A stretch of DNA of 64,000 bases. It comes from Desulfocarbo sp964620595 (GTDB taxonomy: Bacteria; Desulfobacterota; Desulfarculia; Desulfarculales; Desulfarculaceae). Position numbers and translations under genes: made by a program. This document shows positions 1 to 11,938 of this stretch, piece after piece; position 1 is the first letter of the stretch; each line of letters begins with the position of its first letter. Location: contig CAZUHP010000003.1 of assembly GCA_964620595.1 (NCBI GenBank), positions 1 to 64,000 of the forward strand, read 5' to 3'. The notes beneath the pieces are model-generated. The model was not told the DNA's origin. It saw only the letters and a program-made list of their open reading frames with translations, and did not search any database.

Positions 1-54
1 AGCAGCGGCCTTCTAAGCCGCGGGTCGGGGGTTCGAATCCCTCCAGGCGTGCCA
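1..54 (+). tRNA. tRNA-Arg(TCT), 3' part only
   Basis: The left edge cuts this tRNA. The anticodon stem is GCGGC/GCCGC (5-9 with 17-21) around a seven-base loop at 10-16 whose middle bases 12-14 are TCT, reading AGA (Arg). The T arm is at 27-43 with loop TTCGAAT, followed by the acceptor 3' strand, discriminator G51 and an encoded CCA at 52-54. The D arm and acceptor 5' strand lie outside the window. Confidence 0.9.
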
Positions 55-136
55 ACATATTTATGGAGGCAGCGGCCTTCCCTGGATGGTGGTGCGCCGG
101 AGGCTGGCTCCGGCGTGCGCCAGACTGGAACCGGGA

Positions 137-445
137 TCAGACCTTTCTCACCCGGATGGGCCGTTTCCGGTGTTGCAGGGGGCCCCGGCGGCGGAGCATG
201 GATTTGAGGGAGGACTTGGCCAGGGCCGCGTCATTTTCGCTGAAATAGCAACAGGCCAGCCCTTCCACCTCTGGATAGACCAGGTGCACCGGCTGCCATT
301 CGTTGGGCCCCATCTTGGCCTCCAGCACAAAGATTTCCTGCTCCTTGCCAATGGGCAGCAGCCGCACGTTGTCCAGCTTGTCCTCGAGGGCCTTAACCTG
401 GGCCATTTGCTCCGGGCTGAGATAAGCTAGCGAAAACCGCAACAT
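137..445 (-). CDS. Conserved-looking hypothetical protein, 102 aa
   Basis: I do not recognise this protein. It starts with ATG at 445 and is a small soluble protein with no signal peptide or membrane segment. The first half is mixed charged helix and strand, the middle contains an acidic, aromatic patch ending in LACCYFSEND, and the C-terminus is strongly basic (RRRGPLQHRKRPIRVRKV), which could bind nucleic acid. Codon use (G/C third positions) matches the neighbours. It lies 57 bp downstream of the minus-strand cobalamin-transport ATPase and could be the last gene of that operon, or independent. No function is proposed. Confidence 0.6.
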   Translation of the reverse strand: MLRFSLAYLSPEQMAQVKALEDKLDNVRLLPIGKEQEIFVLEAKMGPNEWQPVHLVYPEVEGLACCYFSENDAALAKSSLKSMLRRRGPLQHRKRPIRVRKV

Positions 446-502
446 CCTTCGTGGCTCCCCTTGACGTCGCTATTTCGTCGTTCCCTTTCCCGGCTTCATC
501 GC

Positions 503-1813
503 TCAGGACGATGGCGTCCCCAGGGCATCCCCTCCGTCCTTGCCCTGGCGGGAGGGGCGAGGGGGGGCGAGGGGGGATAGGGGGGCGGGGGGGCGGTCCT
601 GGGCCCCCAGCCTTTCGACCAGTTCCAAGGCATCGGCGCAGCACTGCACCAGGCCGGAGGAATCCTTCAGCAGGGCCCGGGCCTCGGCTGCGGGCCGCAG
701 GCTGTACAGGGGTTTGCCCATCTCTTTTGCCTTTTGCAATAGAGCCAGGTTGCCCTGGTTGAGCGTCCGCACCGCAAAGCCCGTGTCCACCACCGCCTGG
801 GTGCCTGCCATGAGTGCTGCCGCGGTTTTTATGCTTCTTGGCGACACCTCCTCGAAGGGCGGCTCGCTCACCACCACCGCCCCCAGGGCCTCGGCCAGGT
901 GGCTGTCCACATCGTTCTGCGGCAACACCCCGCAACGGAGGCCATAGCCGCGCTTGGCCAGCAGGCGCAGCAAGGTGGCGGCGGTGCCCCCCCCGGCCAC
1001 CACGAACACGGGGTCCTGGCTGGGCTGGCCGTGCATGGCGATCATGCCCAGCTCCCGGCTGAAGGCGACCCCGTTCAGCTCGTAGAGGTGGACCACCGCT
1101 TCCTGGCTGAGCACCACCTCCGGTGGTCCCCAGGCCATGACCTCCCCCCGCCGCACCAGCACCACCTCGTCCGAGAGATGGGTGGCCAGGTCCAGGTCAT
1201 GCATGGAGGCCACCACGGTGATTCCTCGCTGCCGGCACAGCCGATGCAGGATGGACATGACCTCCAGCCGGTGCTTGAGGTCCAGGTGCAGGGTGGGCTC
1301 GTCCAGCAGGATCACCCGCGGCTCCTGGGCCAGGGCCCGGGCCAGCATCACCTTCTGGCGTTCGCCGTCGCTGAGCTGGTCCATGTAGCGGTGGGCCAGG
1401 TCGGCCGCGCCCACCAGTCCCAGGGCGCTCATGGTCTTGTGCTCGTCCTCGGGGCCGAGGCTGCCCAGGAAGCCGGTGTGGGGGTGCCGGCCCAGGGCGG
1501 CCAGCTCGTAGGCGGTCATCATGCCCTGGGTCGAGCGTTCGGTGAGCACCACCGCCTGGCGCCGCGCCAGCTCCCGCTGGCTGAGTTCCTCCAGGGGATC
1601 GCCCCACAGCCACACCGTGCCCGCCAAGGGCTTGAGCAGGCGGGCCAGGGTCTTGAGCAGGGTGGTCTTGCCGGAGCCGTTGGGGCCCAACAGGGAGACG
1701 AAGCTGCCCTGGGAGATGTTGCCGATTATCTCCTTGAGCACCGTCTTGGTCCCGTAGCCCACGCTGAGGGCTCGCAGGCTGAGCCTGGTGTCCTGCCGGG
1801 AGGGATGGCTCAT
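503..1813 (-). CDS. BtuD/FecE-type ABC transporter ATPase with extra C-terminal domain
   Basis: ATP-binding subunit of a corrinoid- or iron-complex importer, 436 aa. The start overlaps the permease stop (ATGA at 1810-1813). Residues 1-260 are a standard ABC domain: Walker A GPNGSGKTT at about 43-51, signature LSDGERQ, Walker B VILLDEPT and the H-loop in SMHDLDLA. An additional region of about 165 residues follows, with a glycine-rich VVAGGGTAAT start and an alpha/beta look. Long C-terminal regions are known in some BtuD-like ATPases of archaea and anaerobes; this one's role is unknown. The last 35 residues are proline-rich and are encoded by a G-tract repeat at 540-600. The cobalamin riboswitch upstream of the operon argues for B12 or a cobinamide as substrate. 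Confidence 0.85.
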   Translation of the reverse strand: MSHPSRQDTRLSLRALSVGYGTKTVLKEIIGNISQGSFVSLLGPNGSGKTTLLKTLARLLKPLAGTVWLWGDPLEELSQRELARRQAVVLTERSTQGMMTAYELAALGRHPHTGFLGSLGPEDEHKTMSALGLVGAADLAHRYMDQLSDGERQKVMLARALAQEPRVILLDEPTLHLDLKHRLEVMSILHRLCRQRGITVVASMHDLDLATHLSDEVVLVRRGEVMAWGPPEVVLSQEAVVHLYELNGVAFSRELGMIAMHGQPSQDPVFVVAGGGTAATLLRLLAKRGYGLRCGVLPQNDVDSHLAEALGAVVVSEPPFEEVSPRSIKTAAALMAGTQAVVDTGFAVRTLNQGNLALLQKAKEMGKPLYSLRPAAEARALLKDSSGLVQCCADALELVERLGAQDRPPAPLSPLAPPRPSRQGKDGGDALGTPSS

Positions 1814-2832
1814 AGCTTGTTCCTCCTTTTCAGAAGCAGGGCGATGACCACCGGCGCGCCGAAAAAGGAGGTCACGGCCGACAAGGGGGTCTCTATCGGC
1901 GAAAAGAGCATGCGGGCCACCAGGTCGCACAGCTCGGTGACGCTGGCGCCGATCAAGGCCGCGGTGGGGATGAGCAGCCGGTTGTTGGAAGTGCCCAGCA
2001 CCAGCCGCGCCATGTGGGGCACGGCCAGGCCCACGAAGGCCACCGGTCCGGCCGTGGCCGTGACCATGGCCGCCAGGGCGCAGGAGAAGAAGACGACCAG
2101 CAGGCGGAACAGGCGCACGTTGACGCCCATGGTCTGGGCGTAGTCTTCTCCCAAGAGAAAGGCGTTCAGGGGCTTGCTGAGCCCGTATACCCCCAGCAGC
2201 ATCAGGCCGCCGCCCGCGGCCAGTACCGTGACCTCCTGCCAGCGGTAGCCCGAGAAGCTGCCCAGGGTCCACAGGGTGAAGCCCTTGAGCCGCTCCGACT
2301 CGGCAAAGGCCACCAGCAGGCTGGTGACCGCGCTGGTGAGGTAGCCGATCATCAGGCCGATGATCAGGAGGATCACCCCCTGCTTCACCCGGCTGGCGAT
2401 GCCCAGCACCAGCAGCATGGCTCCCACCGCGCCGGCCAGGGCGGCCAGGGTGGTGACATAGGCCCCCACCCCGGTGAAGCCCAGGGCCCAGGTGGTGAGC
2501 ATCACCAGGCCCACCATCAAGGTGGCCCCGGAGGAGATGCCCAGAATGAAGGGACCCACGATGGGGTTGCGGAAATATACCTGGAGCAACAGCCCGCTCA
2601 CCGCCAGGAAGGCCCCGCCCAAAAGCGCGGCCACCGCCCGGGGCAGGCGGATTATCCACACGATGAAGCTCTCTGCCGAATCAGCGGGGCCGGCGGCCAC
2701 CAGGCGCAGCAGCTTGGGCAGGGGGATGGAGATACTGCCCACCGCCAGGTTGAGCCCCACTGCTCCCAACAGAAGCACCACCAGTGCGATGAACAGCAGG
2801 GTGTAATTCCGGGAGGGGGCGATGGCGGGCAT
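1810..2832 (-). CDS. FecCD/BtuC-family ABC transporter permease
   Basis: Inner-membrane permease of the importer, 340 aa, the usual length for the FecCD/BtuC family. It is hydrophobic throughout with about nine or ten membrane segments. It carries the family hallmarks: an N-terminal RLPRAVAALLGGAFLAVSG stretch, the glycine-rich FILGISSGATLMVG segment and a C-terminal VGLAVPHMARLVLG block that contacts the ATPase. It would form the dimeric channel that receives substrate from the binding protein encoded 10 bp upstream, and it is translationally coupled to the ATPase by ATGA. FecCD members carry siderophores, haem or B12; the riboswitch points to a corrinoid. Confidence 0.9.
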   Translation of the reverse strand: MPAIAPSRNYTLLFIALVVLLLGAVGLNLAVGSISIPLPKLLRLVAAGPADSAESFIVWIIRLPRAVAALLGGAFLAVSGLLLQVYFRNPIVGPFILGISSGATLMVGLVMLTTWALGFTGVGAYVTTLAALAGAVGAMLLVLGIASRVKQGVILLIIGLMIGYLTSAVTSLLVAFAESERLKGFTLWTLGSFSGYRWQEVTVLAAGGGLMLLGVYGLSKPLNAFLLGEDYAQTMGVNVRLFRLLVVFFSCALAAMVTATAGPVAFVGLAVPHMARLVLGTSNNRLLIPTAALIGASVTELCDLVARMLFSPIETPLSAVTSFFGAPVVIALLLKRRNKL

Positions 2833-2842
2833 GATTGGTTCC

Positions 2843-3913
2843 CTATCGCAGTTCTACGAAGAACTTGAGCTGGTAGCCCGGGTAAAGTTCCGGGTGCAGG
2901 ATGGCCGCCAGCTCCTCGATGATCTCGTCCAGGCGGTTGCCCGACTGGTTGTAGATCTTGCGGGGGAAGAAGACCCTCCCCGTGGTCATGGGCTTTATCT
3001 CGGCCATCTCCGGGTTCACCTTGGCCAGTTGGGCCTTGGTGCTGATGCCCTGGCGGGGGGTCCGGTAGGTGATCAGCACGTCGGCCATCTTTCCGCTGGA
3101 GAAGAACCTCTCCAGTGAGATCTCCAGTCAGGAGGTGCCGCGCACATCGTTGAACAGGTAGTCTCCCCCGGCCAGCCTTATCACCTCGGCCGCCCAGGAA
3201 TGCCCCGGTTCCACCAGCACCCGTTTTTCGTAGATGTCGCCCCAGATGACCTTGGGCTTGTGCTTGACCTCCTTGGTGCGTTGCCGCACCCGGGAGATGG
3301 CGGCCTGGACCCGGGCCACGTACTGGTCGGCCTCTTCCTGCTTGCCGAAGAAGGGGGCCAAAAAGCGCACGAACTTGATCTGGGTCTCCAGGTTGCGGGC
3401 CAGCTCGCCGTAGGTGATCACCACCGGCACCCCCAAAGAGGCGGCCATGGGGATCAGCGACTCGTCCCAGGTGAAGAAGACATCGGGCTTGATGGTGGCC
3501 AACTGCTCGTAGTCGATGGCGTGGTTGGCGCCCAGGGAGACGATGCTTCCCTTTGCCAGCCCTTGTTGGATGGGCTTCAGCAGCCAGTCCTTGGGTTTGC
3601 CGCTCACCGCCACCACCGTATCGATGGAATGGAGGGATATGAGCAGCGACACGTCCCGGCCGCCTGCCATGGCCACCCGTTGCACCGGGATGAACACCAC
3701 CTCCTCCCGGGGCACCCCGGCGGGGGGCTTTTGTCCCCGGGGGACCAGGTGGAAAGTGCGGCCGATGGCGTCGGTGACCAGGTAGCGGCCTCGCGGCAGG
3801 CTGCGCACGCTGAAGGAGCCGAAGGATTCGAAGCTGGGCGGGCCGCCCCAGGCCGGCGCCGCCAGCAAGAGTACGAGAGTCAGGGCCAGGTTGGCCAGGC
3901 TAAGCCGGCGCAT
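2843..3913 (-). CDS. BtuF/FecB-type substrate-binding protein, putative selenoprotein (UGA at 3128-3130)
   Basis: Periplasmic binding protein of the ABC importer, read here through one in-frame TGA as a 356-residue protein with Sec at position 262. The signal peptide is residues 1-23 (ends PAWG). The periplasmic-binding-protein fold follows (VVAVSG, KPDVFFTWDE, VPVVITYGELA), then DVRGTS, the TGA, and LEISLERFFSSGKMADVLIT, which continues the family pattern of a Leu-Glu-Phe helix and a strand. The reading frame is open for 94 more codons to 2843, giving normal family length. The UGA is followed by a perfect 7-bp hairpin (separate entry). Strong SD GGAGGTG precedes ATG 3913, which overlaps the end of resB by 14 bp. 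The alternative is a recent nonsense mutation or sequencing error; two other UGA genes in this window show that Sec decoding is likely here. Confidence 0.75.
3096..3127 (-). promoter_or_regulatory. Putative bacterial SECIS hairpin in the binding-protein gene
   Basis: Directly after the TGA at 3130-3128 come 12 nt, then a perfect stem CTGGAGA (3115-3109) with TCTCCAG (3102-3096) around the loop GGTTCT (3108-3103). The loop begins 19 nt after the UGA and contains GGU, resembling the AGGUCU apical loop of E. coli fdhF. Bacterial SECIS elements lie in this position within the coding sequence. The first CTGGAGA at 3127-3121 is a second copy that could pair alternatively. Confidence 0.65.
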
Positions 3914-4751
3914 CGGTCACCTCCGCGAATTGCTCGGTGTGCACTTCCCGCCGCCGCTCCCGCACGGCCTGCCACAGGTAGGCCAGCAGCCCCACGGTGA
4001 AGATGGCGGTTCCCAAGAAGAAAAGAACTATGCCCGGGTCCTTGCGGATAATCAGGTTGACATAGGGGGCGCGGGCCATGCCGCCCCGGCGGGAGGGGTG
4101 GTAACGCTTCAGGTGGATGCTGTAGCCCCGGTACCAGAGGGGGTGGTTGATGGACAGCACCTTGGAGGTGGCCCGCTGGTCCTGGTCGAAGAAGGTCAGC
4201 TTGATGCGCTGGTCCATGGCCCGGCCGCGGAAGAAGTCCAGGCGCTTCCCCTGGTAGAAGTCCACCTGGATGTCGTCCAGGCGCAGGCGGTATGGCGAGC
4301 CGGGCAGGGAGATGACGCCTCCCTTGCGCACCACGTTGTTCTGGTCGTTGACACCCACCACGTAGGAGGTCAGGTGGGAGGCCAGGATGATGATGAAGGC
4401 CAGGTGCATCAGGTGGGGCGAGAAGCGCAGCAGGTAGCCCAGGCGGTCCTGGTTCCGCCGCCCGTGCCGCAGGAGCAGCAGCACCTTCTGCAAGGTGCAG
4501 ACAAAGGTGTTGAGCACCAGCAGGAACATGAGGATCAAGAGCAGGAAGAACCACCAGGTCTCGTCCAGGTGGTACCAGCCATAGGTGGCTATCCAGTCGA
4601 AGAGCATCAGGCGGTTGAGGGGGCCGAACAGGTCGGGGTTGGCCCGCACCAGGAAGAAGCCGGCGTAGGAGTCCGCCACCAGGCCGAGCAGCAGGGCAAA
4701 GGTCAGGCTGGGCCGGCCCAGGAAGTTCCATATGTTTTTCAGCATCGCCAT
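3900..4751 (-). CDS. resB: ResB/Ccs1-like cytochrome c biogenesis protein
   Basis: Membrane protein of 283 aa resembling the ResB/Ccs1 subunit of system II cytochrome c assembly, which together with CcsA moves haem and holds apocytochrome. It has an N-terminal helix (LTFALLLGLVADSYAGFFLV), a second helix around residues 60-80 ending in NTFVC, a third near LMHLAFIIILASHLTSYVVG, a periplasmic beta-rich domain with VLSINHPLWYRGYSIHLKRY, and a final helix near residues 235-258. That order is typical of ResB but the protein is short. It starts at ATG 4751, sharing one base with the ccsA stop. The position inside a cobalamin-riboswitch operon ahead of a B12-type importer is unusual and suggests tetrapyrrole handling other than ordinary cytochrome maturation. 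Confidence 0.8.
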   Translation of the reverse strand: MAMLKNIWNFLGRPSLTFALLLGLVADSYAGFFLVRANPDLFGPLNRLMLFDWIATYGWYHLDETWWFFLLLILMFLLVLNTFVCTLQKVLLLLRHGRRNQDRLGYLLRFSPHLMHLAFIIILASHLTSYVVGVNDQNNVVRKGGVISLPGSPYRLRLDDIQVDFYQGKRLDFFRGRAMDQRIKLTFFDQDQRATSKVLSINHPLWYRGYSIHLKRYHPSRRGGMARAPYVNLIIRKDPGIVLFFLGTAIFTVGLLAYLWQAVRERRREVHTEQFAEVTDAPA

Positions 4752-5521
4752 CACAAGGACACCGGCACTTTCAGCTCGCCCGTCTCGGGTAGGTAGTTGA
4801 AGTAGAACAGCAGCACCATCCCCACCACCGCGAACCAGGCCCGCCGCTGGATGGTCCAGCGCCGCAGCAGGTACAGGTGCAGGAAGCAGCCGTAGTAGAA
4901 CCAGGTGCCCATGGTGGCGGCCAGGTTGTTGTCCTCCCAGATCACCGGCGCCGACCAGCCCAAATAGGACCAGGTCTCGGCCGTGAACAGGCTGAGGGTG
5001 TAGACCACGAATCCCCACACGATCAGCTTGCCGAAAAGGGGCCGCCCGCCCCCGGCGGCCCGGTCCTCCTCGAGGCCCAGGGCGAAGCGCAGGGCCTCCA
5101 CCCCGGCCACCCACAGACAGGCCTTTCCCGAGGCGCTCAAGAGCAGAAAGAGGTGGGAGAAGATGGTGTTGGAGCGAGGGAAGGGCAGGTAGTAGTCCTT
5201 GGGGAACACGGCGGTGAAGATAGCCAGGCCGGCTATCACCGGAATCAGCCACCGGACCAGGCGGTCACGGCGGGCCAGGCTGAGGGCCAGGGCAAAGGCC
5301 GCCAGGCAGGCGGGCAGCCAAAAGGGCTCCTGGTAGGGGGCCTGCATGGGCCAGGAGTAGTAGAGGCGGATGCCGAGGGAAACCAGGTTGCAGGCCAGCC
5401 CCAGGCCCAGCAGCGAGCAGGCCAGCCAGCGGCGCGGCCAGACCAGGGCCGTCAACCCCAGCAGGTAGAAGACCGCCGCCAGGTAGAAGGAATTGCTTAT
5501 CCACAGGCTGTACGGGCTCAT
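4751..5521 (-). CDS. ccsA: CcsA/CcmC-family cytochrome c assembly (haem-handling) membrane protein
   Basis: Polytopic inner-membrane protein, 256 aa, about eight hydrophobic segments. The segment ETWSYLGWSAPVIWEDNNLA is a recognisable relative of the tryptophan-rich WWD haem-binding loop of CcsA/CcmC/CcmF proteins, and histidines occur near membrane ends (FSHLFLLL, FLHLYLLRRW). It would partner the ResB-like protein encoded next. It is the first gene after the cobalamin riboswitch and terminator, with a purine-rich SD (AGGAAAGG) before ATG 5521. The WWD-like motif and pairing with ResB make the family call firm; the substrate in this operon, haem or another tetrapyrrole, is not shown by the sequence. 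Confidence 0.8.
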   Translation of the reverse strand: MSPYSLWISNSFYLAAVFYLLGLTALVWPRRWLACSLLGLGLACNLVSLGIRLYYSWPMQAPYQEPFWLPACLAAFALALSLARRDRLVRWLIPVIAGLAIFTAVFPKDYYLPFPRSNTIFSHLFLLLSASGKACLWVAGVEALRFALGLEEDRAAGGGRPLFGKLIVWGFVVYTLSLFTAETWSYLGWSAPVIWEDNNLAATMGTWFYYGCFLHLYLLRRWTIQRRAWFAVVGMVLLFYFNYLPETGELKVPVSL

Positions 5522-5560
5522 CTTGGGGGGCCTTTCCTCGCTTTCAGATGGCGGGGCCCA

Positions 5561-5600
5561 AACGAAAACGCCCCGAGTCCACTATCGCGGACTCGGGGCG
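5561..5600 (-). terminator. Riboswitch-linked intrinsic terminator upstream of ccsA
   Basis: On the minus strand a perfect 12-bp stem CGCCCCGAGTCC/GGACTCGGGGCG (5600-5589 with 5580-5569) encloses an 8-nt loop and is followed by TTTTCGTT. It lies between the cobalamin aptamer and the first gene, so it is the likely expression platform: B12 binding would favour termination. Confidence 0.85.
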
Positions 5601-5659
5601 CACCCAGTTTACTTGCCCCAACTCCAGCCCCATGCCTCTCCACGGGCACTTTCGGGCCT

Positions 5660-5846
5660 CTACCTCCCGGACAGGTCTTCTGGCTTCCGGATCGTCCTAC
5701 TCGCCGCGCCTTCCCACGCGGTTGCGACCGCGCAGTGGCTATGGGCCCGTCAGGCCCTTAGCGGCTTTCGTCCCCGGTTACAGCGGCGGGACCACGCCGG
5801 ACTTGCACCGGCTTCCCTATTAAGCCTCGCGGCATCCGGGAGGTAT
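5660..5846 (-). promoter_or_regulatory. Cobalamin (B12) riboswitch, unit 1
   Basis: The minus strand carries the standard cobalamin aptamer blocks in order: GGCTTAATAGGGAA, then GCCGCTGTAACCGGGGACG, then GCCACTG, then GGGAAGGCG, then GAAGCCAGAAGACCTG. The ends pair as P1, TACCTCCCGGA with TCCGGGAGGTA. It precedes a terminator and the ccsA-resB-binding protein-permease-ATPase operon, so it should repress that operon when adenosylcobalamin or a related corrinoid is plentiful. Confidence 0.97.
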
Positions 5847-5858
5847 ATTTGCTCCCGT

Positions 5859-5887
5859 TACTTAAACCAATCCACCATTGCTGTCAA
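5859..5887 (-). promoter_or_regulatory. Sigma70-like promoter of riboswitch unit 1
   Basis: Minus-strand TTGACA (5887-5882), 17-bp spacer and TAAGTA (5864-5859). The predicted start falls just at the 5' end of the aptamer P1 stem, as in the other two riboswitch units. Confidence 0.7.
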
Positions 5888-6002
5888 CCCTACAATGGCG
5901 CTGCGGGTTCGGCCGCGGGCGGCGCATTCGCCTGGACAGGGGCCGGGGTTTGCTGCTATGCACTAGACCCTAGCCTGGACCAGAAACCGCGGGAAGGACG
6001 CA

Positions 6003-7157
6003 ATGCTTTTGGCCGCTTTCTATGGAGCTCTGGAGATTCACCGCCAGGAGAAGATCGTCATCGCCAAGTTCCTGGCGCCCCACCGGGTCATCTCCACCTG
6101 CCGGGTGGCCGGTGGCATCCGGGACGGGCTGTCCCAGGTCTACAACCACCAGGTCTGCGAACCCACCGGCCACCACCGGGACCTCCTGGCCAGCGCCTGG
6201 GCCGATCCCCAGGAGTACCGGCGGCTGGTATGCCGGCAATACGGCCTGGAGCCCGAAGCCTGCGCCACCCTGGGCACTGCGGCCAACATGAACAACGCCG
6301 CCATCGCCGAGCAGGACTTCCGCGACCTGACCGTGGTGGCGGTGGCCACCGGCGGGGTGGAGACCAATGCCGGCCGGGTGGGCGATCCGGCCTCGGTGTT
6401 CGAGCACGAGGGTGGTTTCGAGAGCCTGGACCAGCCGCCGGCCGCGGAGCACGGCACCATCAACACCATGGTTTTCATCAACAAGGAGCTGACCCCCGGC
6501 GCCCTGGTCCGCACGGTGATGACCGCCACCGAGGCCAAGACCGCGGTGCTGCAAGAGCTGGCCGTGAGTTCGCGCTACTCCAACGGCCTGGCCACCGGCA
6601 CCGGCACCGACCAGATAGCCGTGGCCTGCCGCCTGGGCACGGGACAGCCTCTCACCAGCGCGGGCAAGCATTCCAAACTGGGGGAGCTGATCGGCAGGAC
6701 GGTCCACCGGGCCATAAGCCAGACCTTGGCCGCCCAGAACGGACTCACCCCGGCCAGCCGCTGCTCGGCCGTGGTCCACCTGGAGCGTTTTGGCTGCGGC
6801 CAGGAGGAATTCCTGGAGGGAGTGACTTCCCTTTTGAGCAGCGAGCAGGCCAGGCTCCTGCGGGACAACTGCCAAGCCATAGAGCGCGACCCCATGACCG
6901 TGGCCGCGGTGGCCGCCCTGGTGCACCTGCAGGACAAGCTGGCCTGGGGGGTGCTGCCCCGGGAATGCCGCACCGAGGTCATGGGCAGCTACGCGGCCCA
7001 GGTGGCCGCGGCGGTGAGCGGCAAGCACCAGCGCCTGGACCACTACCGCCGGCAGTTGGCCCCCGGCCTGGAGGCGGAAGGGGACCGCGAGTTCCTGGCC
7101 TTGGTGTACCGGGCCTTTGCCCTGGGCTTTGCCGAGAAGTGGCAGGACCGCGAGTAG
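6003..7157 (+). CDS. cbiZ: Adenosylcobinamide amidohydrolase
   Basis: CbiZ hydrolyses the amide that joins the aminopropanol arm to the corrin ring, turning (adenosyl)cobinamide or pseudocobalamins into cobyric acid so that the nucleotide loop can be rebuilt. The protein is 384 aa. Its N-terminal two thirds hold the family's conserved segments: STCRVAGGIRDG, CATLGTAANMNNAAI, TVVAVATGGVETNAGRVGD, HGTINTMVFINKELTPGALV and SRYSNGLATGTGTDQIAVAC. The C-terminal third continues with a helical part (KLGELIGRTVHRAI). ATG 6003 has an AAGGA SD. It is divergent from the riboswitch 1 operon and convergent with cobN, with no riboswitch of its own seen. It implies remodelling of imported corrinoids. Confidence 0.93.
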   Translation: MLLAAFYGALEIHRQEKIVIAKFLAPHRVISTCRVAGGIRDGLSQVYNHQVCEPTGHHRDLLASAWADPQEYRRLVCRQYGLEPEACATLGTAANMNNAAIAEQDFRDLTVVAVATGGVETNAGRVGDPASVFEHEGGFESLDQPPAAEHGTINTMVFINKELTPGALVRTVMTATEAKTAVLQELAVSSRYSNGLATGTGTDQIAVACRLGTGQPLTSAGKHSKLGELIGRTVHRAISQTLAAQNGLTPASRCSAVVHLERFGCGQEEFLEGVTSLLSSEQARLLRDNCQAIERDPMTVAAVAALVHLQDKLAWGVLPRECRTEVMGSYAAQVAAAVSGKHQRLDHYRRQLAPGLEAEGDREFLALVYRAFALGFAEKWQDRE

Positions 7158-7184
7158 CCGGCCGGCCCTGACCAGGCCGGGCTT

Positions 7185-7185
<1 letters not shown>
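7158..7185. terminator. Weak hairpin between cbiZ and cobN
   Basis: The convergent gap holds CCGGCC (7162-7167), a 7-nt loop and GGCCGG (7175-7180), then GCTTT on the plus strand. It may terminate cbiZ. The stem is short and the T run is only three bases. Confidence 0.35.
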
Positions 7186-10909
<3,724 letters not shown>

Positions 10910-10913
<4 letters not shown>

Positions 10914-11929
10914 GTCAGCCTCCTGAACAGTTCCTTGCGCAGCCGGCACTCCAGCTCAGTCCGGCGGTCGGCCCGGCCGTTATAGGCCACCCGCCGGGAG
11001 GGGCAGCCGCCCCGGCAGACCACGGCCACCGGGCAATTCCGGCAGCCCGGGGGCAGGGCCAAGCAACGGGCCATGTCCCGCAGCACCCCAGGCTGGGGTT
11101 CCTCCACTGTGCCGGCCGCGAACTCCTCCCGCCCGGCCAGGGAGGCGCAGGCATACAGCTCCCCCGCCGGGGTCACCGCCGCGGCCAGGCCCTGGGCCGC
11201 GAAGCAGTAGGCTTCCACGCGGCCCTGTTTTATCCGGCGCCTGGTCTGGTCCACCTCCCGCACCTTGAGGGGCGGAAAGCGGCGCTGGTTGATGAACTCC
11301 AGCGCCTTGAGCATGGCCGGCACCACCTCGCTGAGCTGGTCCGGCTCCGGGGCCAGCTCCTGCCCCCTTGCCCGGCCCAGGGGCCGCACCAGGTCCAGGT
11401 TGACCACCCGCAGGCAGGGGTAGCCGCCGCAAAAGAGCAGGAACTCGGGCAGGTGCTCGACGTTGCGCCGGGTCAGCACCACGGTGAGGTTTGCCCCCAT
11501 GCCCAACTCGCTGAGCAGGCGCAGGGCCCGCTCGGTGCCCTCGCCTCCGCCCCGGGTGAGGTCGTTGATCCGGGGCGTGCCGTCCAGGCTGAGGCCCAGG
11601 CCCACGCCGTGGCCGGCCAGGAAGCGGGCCTTTTCCTCGTCCAGGAGCAGGCCGTTGGTTTGCAGGGCAAAGCGCAGCCTGCCCCGGCGGGCCGGGGCGC
11701 TCTCCACCAGCTCCCGCACCAGCTCGAACCTGAGCAGGGGCTCGCCGCCGGCCAGCTCCACCGTGAGCCAGCCCTGGGGCGGGGCGAAGAGCTCCAGGGC
11801 GGCCAGGGCCGTCTCCCGGGGCAGGTCGTCGCCCCCCGGGCCGGCCTCGGCATAGCAGTAGGCGCAGCCCAGGTTGCAGCGGCTGGTGAGCATCAGCACC
11901 AGGAACTTGAGGGGGATGCGCGCCGCCAA
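10910..11929 (-). CDS. Radical SAM protein with cysteine-rich C-terminus, in the cobN cluster
   Basis: Protein of 339 aa with the radical SAM cluster motif CNLGCAYC at residues 18-25 and the following LAGGEPLL (SAM-binding GGE). The C-terminus has several cysteines (LYACASLAG, CRNCPVAVVCRGGCPS) in the style of SPASM or twitch domains that bind extra Fe-S clusters. That layout is common in peptide-maturing and anSME-like enzymes. It starts with TTG 11929 preceded by GAGGAG that overlaps the chlI stop, and its end overlaps the cobN start (ATGA). It is therefore translationally tied to the chelatase genes. Its substrate is unknown; a role in modifying a tetrapyrrole or a chelatase subunit is only inferred from position. 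Confidence 0.85.
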
Positions 11930-11938
11930 GCCGTCTCC

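Noticed and set aside
3089..3130. The TGA in the binding-protein gene as a simple pseudogene mutation.
   Set aside because: The frame stays open to a normal length, codon use is unchanged, and a perfect hairpin of SECIS geometry follows. Two other genes in the window show the same layout. Sequencing error cannot be fully excluded.
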